This document shows positions 6,363 through 10,216 of a stretch of DNA of 10,216 bases, one piece after another. The stretch lies in contig USBS01000066.1 in assembly GCA_900552915.1 (NCBI GenBank), positions 1 through 10,216 on the forward strand, given 5' to 3'. A program made the translations under genes and the position numbers. Source of the DNA: an uncultured Sutterella sp. (lineage in GTDB: Bacteria; Pseudomonadota; Gammaproteobacteria; Burkholderiales; Burkholderiaceae_F). Position 1 is the first letter of the stretch. Every line of letters begins with the position of its first letter. The notes under the pieces are model-generated. The model ran no database searches. It was not told where the DNA came from and worked only from the letters and a program-made list of their open reading frames with translations.

Positions 6363-8705
6363 ATGCTGTTTACCGCCCCTCAAACAGCCCCGGCAGCTCC
6401 GCTCCCCGGCATGATACGTCCGCCGCATCCGCATGCGGGCCAATCCAACGAAGACGACTACGACGCTGCGTATCTGGATGCGCGTGCGAGCGACCTTGTC
6501 GGACAGGAAGCCAACCTTCCTCTTTTCTCTCCGGTGGAAAAAGTCACCAAAGTGGTGACTTCGTCTGAACTCCTAGCTCGCTGCAGTCAGTTTCTTTCCA
6601 AAGCCGACGTCGAGCGCATCCGTCAGGCATTTATGTACGCCGACGACGCACATTTGGGGCAATTCAGAAAGTCGGGCGAACCTTACATCACACATCCCTT
6701 GGCCGTAGCCAACATCCTCGCTGGATGGCGACTGGACGCAACAACGATTTGTGCTGGCCTCATGCACGATGTGTTGGAAGACACGGGGGTGGCCAAAATC
6801 GAAATGGCGGAGCGCTTCGGCGTTGAAGTCACTGAACTTGTGGACGGCGTGAGCAAACTCGACAAACTGCGGTTTTCATCCAACGAAATTGCGCAGGCCG
6901 AAAGCTTCCGCAAAATGCTGCTCGCCATGAGCCGCGACGTACGTGTGATTTTTGTGAAACTTGCCGACCGACTGCACAATCTGCGCACTCTCGGTGTGAT
7001 GCGCCCAGACAAACGTCGACGCATCGCCAAGGAAACGCTTGAAATTTACGTTCCGATCGCCCACCGCCTAGGGCTCAACCACGTTTTCCGCGAATTGCAG
7101 GAACTTTCGTTTTTCAACCACTATCCTCTGCGTTACGAAATTCTTCGCGAAAATGTGATCCTAACGCGCGGTAACCGAAAAGCGGTTCTTGAGCGCATTC
7201 TCCGGGAAACGCGCGCCGCCTTACCTAAATGCGGCATCATTGCTCAAGTTCAAGGGCGCGACAAAACCATTTACGGCATTTACAACCGCATGCGCGACAC
7301 GCATGCCTCTTTCTCTGATGTTCTGGACATCTACGGCTTTCGCGTAATCGTGCGCACACGTGAAGAGTGTTATCTCGCGCTGTGTGCTCTGCACCAGCTT
7401 TACAAACCTGTTCACAACCGTTTCAAAGACTTCATCGCGATTCCGAAAGCCAACGGCTACCGCAGTCTTCACACAACTGTTATCGGCCCCTACGGCACCC
7501 CCGTTGAATATCAGATTCGCACCGAAGAGATGCACCGCATTGACGAGATGGGCATTCTTTCGCACTGGATCTACAGTGACGGCATGGACACAAGCGGCAT
7601 TCAGAATATGGTGAAGAGCTGGCTGCAAAGCCTGATGGAAATTCAGCGCACCAGTGCCGATAGCAGCGAATTCCTGGAAAACATCAAAATCGACCTCTTC
7701 CCGGATCGTGTCTATGTCTTCACGCCGAGAAGCAAGATCGTCAGCCTACCGCAAGGATCCTGCCCTGTTGATTTTGCCTACCAAATTCACACCGACGTCG
7801 GCAACAAAGCAATCGGTTGCCGTATCAACGGAGAAAATCAACCGCTGTCCACACCGCTTAAAAACGGCGATATGGTTGAAATCATCACAGCTCCCGACGC
7901 TGAGCCAGATCCTCAATGGATCAGCTTTGTGCGCAGCGGCAAAGCGAGAGCCGAAGTGCGTCAGTATTTGCGCACACGCAGTCCGGAAGAGTCGGAAGCA
8001 TTGGGGCACAAGGTGCTCGAGAAAGCTGCAAAACAAGCCAAACTCGACCTCTGCTCTGTTCCGGAGCACATTTGGAACACCTTCCTTAAAGACGCTTCCG
8101 TTTCAGACAAAAAGCAGCTATACGTCGACATCGGTCTTGGCCATCTTGCTGCCGCCGGTGTCGTCGGCCAGATTACAAACCTTCTGACAGAAGAGAAAAC
8201 TGAACATGAGTCCACCACGTCTTCCGTCGCAATTCGCGGCACGGAGGGCATGGCTGTTCAACTGGCAACATGCTGTCATCCGATCCCTGGCGACAGCATT
8301 TGGGGATTCATGCGCAAAGGACACGGCCTATCGGTTCACCGTGCCGACTGTGAACATGTCACGCGCGGCCGTCAAAATGCACCACAGCGTTGGATGGCAC
8401 TGTCCTGGCAATCCGAGAACTCCGAAGAGGCTCGTTTCTCCGTTCCGTTGGACCTAGACGTCACTGATGATCGTGCAACGCTTGCTTCCATTGCCGCCGA
8501 ATTGAGCTCAGCTGGTTCCTCTATCGTAGGCATGGATGTCGGAGCAAATCAAAACGGCAACGGCAAACTAAACCTCATGATCAAAGTGAAAAGTCGTCTG
8601 CACTTAATGCACATCATGCGTGCCTTAAAGCGCATTCCGAACGTTCTCAATGTCGCTCGGCGGTTGGATGGAGACAAACGGCTGTTGTTGCCATCTGAAG
8701 ACTGA
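6363..8705 (+). CDS. spoT: Bifunctional (p)ppGpp synthetase/hydrolase, RelA/SpoT family
   Basis: This long Rel protein sets the level of the alarmone (p)ppGpp in the cytoplasm. The 780 residues show, in order: a proline-rich N-terminal extension (1 to about 65), an HD hydrolase domain (His111, His135-Asp136, LEDT at 138-141, KLADRLHNLRTL at 199-210), the synthetase domain (GRDKTIYGIYNRM 298-310, DIYGFRV 322-328, RFKD 353-356, NGYRSLHT 364-371), the TGS domain (about 446-510), the paired-cysteine region (Cys637, Cys638, Cys663), and a C-terminal ACT domain (about 690-770). The intact hydrolase residues and the RxKD motif mark a SpoT/Rel type able to hydrolyse, not a RelA type. The ATG at 6363 was chosen because GGAAAGG lies 4 bases upstream; a TTG at 6333 lies inside the terminator T-tract. 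A separate RelA elsewhere in the genome would be expected. Confidence 0.95.
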   Translation: MLFTAPQTAPAAPLPGMIRPPHPHAGQSNEDDYDAAYLDARASDLVGQEANLPLFSPVEKVTKVVTSSELLARCSQFLSKADVERIRQAFMYADDAHLGQFRKSGEPYITHPLAVANILAGWRLDATTICAGLMHDVLEDTGVAKIEMAERFGVEVTELVDGVSKLDKLRFSSNEIAQAESFRKMLLAMSRDVRVIFVKLADRLHNLRTLGVMRPDKRRRIAKETLEIYVPIAHRLGLNHVFRELQELSFFNHYPLRYEILRENVILTRGNRKAVLERILRETRAALPKCGIIAQVQGRDKTIYGIYNRMRDTHASFSDVLDIYGFRVIVRTREECYLALCALHQLYKPVHNRFKDFIAIPKANGYRSLHTTVIGPYGTPVEYQIRTEEMHRIDEMGILSHWIYSDGMDTSGIQNMVKSWLQSLMEIQRTSADSSEFLENIKIDLFPDRVYVFTPRSKIVSLPQGSCPVDFAYQIHTDVGNKAIGCRINGENQPLSTPLKNGDMVEIITAPDAEPDPQWISFVRSGKARAEVRQYLRTRSPEESEALGHKVLEKAAKQAKLDLCSVPEHIWNTFLKDASVSDKKQLYVDIGLGHLAAAGVVGQITNLLTEEKTEHESTTSSVAIRGTEGMAVQLATCCHPIPGDSIWGFMRKGHGLSVHRADCEHVTRGRQNAPQRWMALSWQSENSEEARFSVPLDLDVTDDRATLASIAAELSSAGSSIVGMDVGANQNGNGKLNLMIKVKSRLHLMHIMRALKRIPNVLNVARRLDGDKRLLLPSED

Positions 8706-8750
8706 AAGTAAGTGATTGAGGGCTCCGTACGGAGCCCTCCTCACTTTCAG
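8702..8750. terminator. Large palindrome between convergent spoT and glycosyltransferase genes, probable bidirectional terminator
   Basis: A perfect 22-base palindrome at 8718-8739 folds as GAGGGCTCC-GTAC-GGAGCCCTC. The stem can be extended outside by GTGA (8712-8715) with TCAC (8741-8744) and by CTGAAA (8702-8707) with TTTCAG (8745-8750). It fills the 46-base gap between the two stop codons. There is no adjoining T-tract on either strand; TTTTT on the plus strand begins seven bases after the outer stem. Termination in both directions is inferred from position and stem strength. Confidence 0.55.
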
Positions 8751-8751
8751 G

Positions 8752-9531
8752 TCAAATTTTTCCGTCGTGATTCTTCAGGTAGTAGTAGCGAACGTATTTC
8801 GCCATTGTGTAGAAGTAGTGATTCATCGAAAAAATGAATCCCAATTTACCGTCCAAAAAACCACGATTAAGAAAATACACCTTGATGAACGCCCAGAATG
8901 GCCGCAGAACGATGTCCCTTAGAAAACTACAATTTTTCCCTTCTTGTATGTACTTATCTGCAGCAAGCCTGCTGTATAAATCAATCTTTCGGTAGTAGGC
9001 GTCCCAGGATCGATAAGGGAAATGAATCAATCGGCCTTCTAGTTTCTCGGTTTCGAAAGGCGAAATCACTGCCTCGTGCACTTTCCCAACTGAAGACGCT
9101 CCTTCCCTAGGGAGAAGCCGCAATACCCAGTCCGGTCGCAGACAACCATGTGTCGCATTGCCTGATACAAAGTGGTTTTCTCTTTGAATCCAATAAGCTC
9201 GCTTCTTTCGTGGCTTTCGGAATAATTCCCTTATAGACTCGTTGAGCCTTGGACTTACTCTTTCATCCGCATCAAGCAGAAGAAGCCAGGGCTGTGAAGC
9301 TTGCAGAATACCGAATGTTTTTTGAGCACCCCAGTCACCGTTGAGCGATCGACGAAATACCTTCGCTCCCAAATCTTCAGCGATAGCGACAGTATCATCT
9401 GTACTTCCATCGTCAACAACAATAAGCTCGCGTACAAAGTCACAGCTTTTAAGACAATCACGCACGTTCAAAGCTTCGTTGCGTGTCAGTAAAACAACAC
9501 TGATTGGTAATTTTCCGTCACCGCATTCCAT
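8752..9531 (-). CDS. Family 2 glycosyltransferase, WaaE/KdtX-like (LPS core)
   Basis: This 259-residue GT-A fold enzyme has PISVVLLTRNEALNV at residues 9-23, the nucleotide-sugar binding VVDDGSTDDT (38-47), and LLLDADERVSP at 85-94 with the metal-binding Asp87-x-Asp89. KVHEAV (150-155) probably supplies the catalytic base. The C-terminal part, with RPFWAFIKVYFLNRGFLDG (210-228), is the amphipathic, membrane-contacting segment of the WaaE/KdtX group, which adds beta-1,4-glucose to inner-core heptose of LPS. The exact sugar and acceptor here are not proven. There is no signal peptide or clear transmembrane helix. AGGAG lies 8 bases before the ATG, which supports the start. It follows greB by 34 bases on the same strand and is probably co-transcribed with it; it converges on spoT. 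Confidence 0.85.
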   Translation of the reverse strand: MECGDGKLPISVVLLTRNEALNVRDCLKSCDFVRELIVVDDGSTDDTVAIAEDLGAKVFRRSLNGDWGAQKTFGILQASQPWLLLLDADERVSPRLNESIRELFRKPRKKRAYWIQRENHFVSGNATHGCLRPDWVLRLLPREGASSVGKVHEAVISPFETEKLEGRLIHFPYRSWDAYYRKIDLYSRLAADKYIQEGKNCSFLRDIVLRPFWAFIKVYFLNRGFLDGKLGFIFSMNHYFYTMAKYVRYYYLKNHDGKI

Positions 9532-9565
9532 AACCTCGGCTCCTACTTATCAGCCAACAGGTGCA

Positions 9566-10126
9566 CTACCGATATTCAACCGAGACAATTTCCAACACCT
9601 CAACTCTCGCCGGATGGTCAATCGTTGCCGGCGTAGGAAGTTTCACGCTGTCGCCCTCTCGCTGCTTAAGAAATACACGCGCAATCGGACTGACCCAACT
9701 CACTTCTCCGTTCTCTGGATCAGCTTCATCAATCCCTACGATACGAATCGTGTGCTCTGTACCTGCTGTGAGATTTTCATAAGTGACTGTTGCTCCGAAG
9801 AAAACCTGATCCGTCGGAGGTCGAGTAGCAGGATCCACGACTTCGGCACTTTCGATTCTTTTATTCAGGAAACGAATACGGCGATCGATTTCGCGCAAGC
9901 GACGCTTGCCGTACTGGTAGTCACCATTTTCCGAACGATCACCATTGCTGGCTGCCCAACTTACAACGTTAACAATGTTGGGGCGCTCAACGTTCACAAG
10001 CTGCTCTCGTTCATCCAGTAAACGACGATAACACGCCGGTGTCATGTAATTTTTTGTGTTGGGAGGAAGACCTGGCAGTTTTACTTCTTCACCATCCTCA
10101 TCCTCTAATACCATATCATCTGCCAT
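9566..10126 (-). CDS. greB: Transcription elongation/cleavage factor GreB
   Basis: GreB enters the RNA polymerase secondary channel and stimulates cleavage of backtracked RNA. The 186-residue protein has an N-terminal coiled-coil hairpin (about 28-100) whose tip, NGDRSENGDYQYGKRRLREI (61-80), carries Asp63 and Glu66, the acidic pair that holds the catalytic magnesium. DRRIRFLNKRIESAEVVDP (81-99) is the GreB-type second helix. The C-terminal FKBP-like domain contains FGATVTYENL (110-119) and the GEVSWVSPIARVFLKQREGD segment (140-159). It is about 28 residues longer than E. coli GreB (158), mostly in an acidic N-terminal leader of about 25 residues (MADDMVLEDEDGEE...). AAGAAGG lies 10 bases before the ATG, so the long form is probably real. 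It competes for the same RNA polymerase channel as DksA, which fits its place near rpoZ and spoT. Confidence 0.94.
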   Translation of the reverse strand: MADDMVLEDEDGEEVKLPGLPPNTKNYMTPACYRRLLDEREQLVNVERPNIVNVVSWAASNGDRSENGDYQYGKRRLREIDRRIRFLNKRIESAEVVDPATRPPTDQVFFGATVTYENLTAGTEHTIRIVGIDEADPENGEVSWVSPIARVFLKQREGDSVKLPTPATIDHPARVEVLEIVSVEYR

Positions 10127-10216
10127 CGCTTAATTACCTTCTTATTGACGATACTTCCCGCGGATTTGCAGGTAATGCTGCAGGAGGGGCTGTAGATACA
10201 TTTACATCTGGTTATA
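10127..10216. other. Upstream region of greB at the window edge, no gene supported
   Basis: The only element I can support here is the greB Shine-Dalgarno AAGAAGG (10143-10137 on the minus strand). A 25-codon open stretch on the minus strand ends with TAA at 10136-10134, but it has an in-frame TAA at 10214-10212 and no start codon. I see no clear promoter. Confidence 0.4.

Noticed and set aside
10144..10216. Plus-strand frame open to the right edge reading IDDTSRGFAGNAAGGAV...
   Set aside because: It has no ATG, GTG or TTG start and no placed Shine-Dalgarno; upstream the frame is the antisense of greB. Too short to support.
1..10216. Search for CRISPR arrays, tRNAs, insertion sequences, phage or toxin-antitoxin genes
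   Set aside because: No regularly spaced repeats, cloverleaf-like sequences, transposase motifs or small two-gene toxin modules were seen.

Overview
The window reads as chromosomal DNA from a betaproteobacterium of the order Burkholderiales. A gut-type Sutterellaceae (Sutterella/Parasutterella-like) is my best guess, from the protein flavour and the moderate GC of the core genes; that placement is inference, not something the sequence proves. Nine genes can be supported: eight complete and one running off the left edge. There is no tRNA, rRNA, CRISPR array, insertion sequence or phage gene, and no gene-free stretch longer than about 240 bases.

Left half (1-5107, all minus strand). A probable operon reads from right to left: a 748-residue PLP-dependent Orn/Lys/Arg decarboxylase, a short and divergent GcvT-like protein, and the iron-sulfur L-serine deaminase SdaA. 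It is followed after 32 bases by an AT-rich family 8 glycosyltransferase cut by the window edge. The first three are amino-acid catabolism genes. The glycosyltransferase is a surface-polysaccharide gene of clearly different base composition and was probably acquired or exchanged separately.

Centre (5108-8705). A 240-base divergent intergenic region holds three short inverted repeats and weak promoter candidates. It leads into gmk, rpoZ and spoT on the plus strand. These form the classic guanine nucleotide/stringent-response cluster: Gmk makes GDP, SpoT makes and degrades (p)ppGpp, and omega (RpoZ) is part of one of the ppGpp-binding sites on RNA polymerase. Unexpectedly, a good Rho-independent terminator sits between rpoZ and spoT, ending 28 bases before the spoT start codon and preceded by a perfect 10-bp hairpin. 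spoT may therefore depend on read-through or attenuation.

Right part (8706-10216). A large palindrome separates spoT from a convergent pair on the minus strand: greB (transcript cleavage factor) followed by a WaaE/KdtX-like family 2 glycosyltransferase. greB is another RNA polymerase factor, so the transcription/stringent theme continues. The last 80 bases upstream of greB hold no supportable gene.

Most of the window is ordinary core genome. I did not find a convincing new system. The points most worth a second look are the rpoZ-spoT terminator/hairpin pair, the GcvT-like protein that has lost family motifs, and the compositional break at the left edge.
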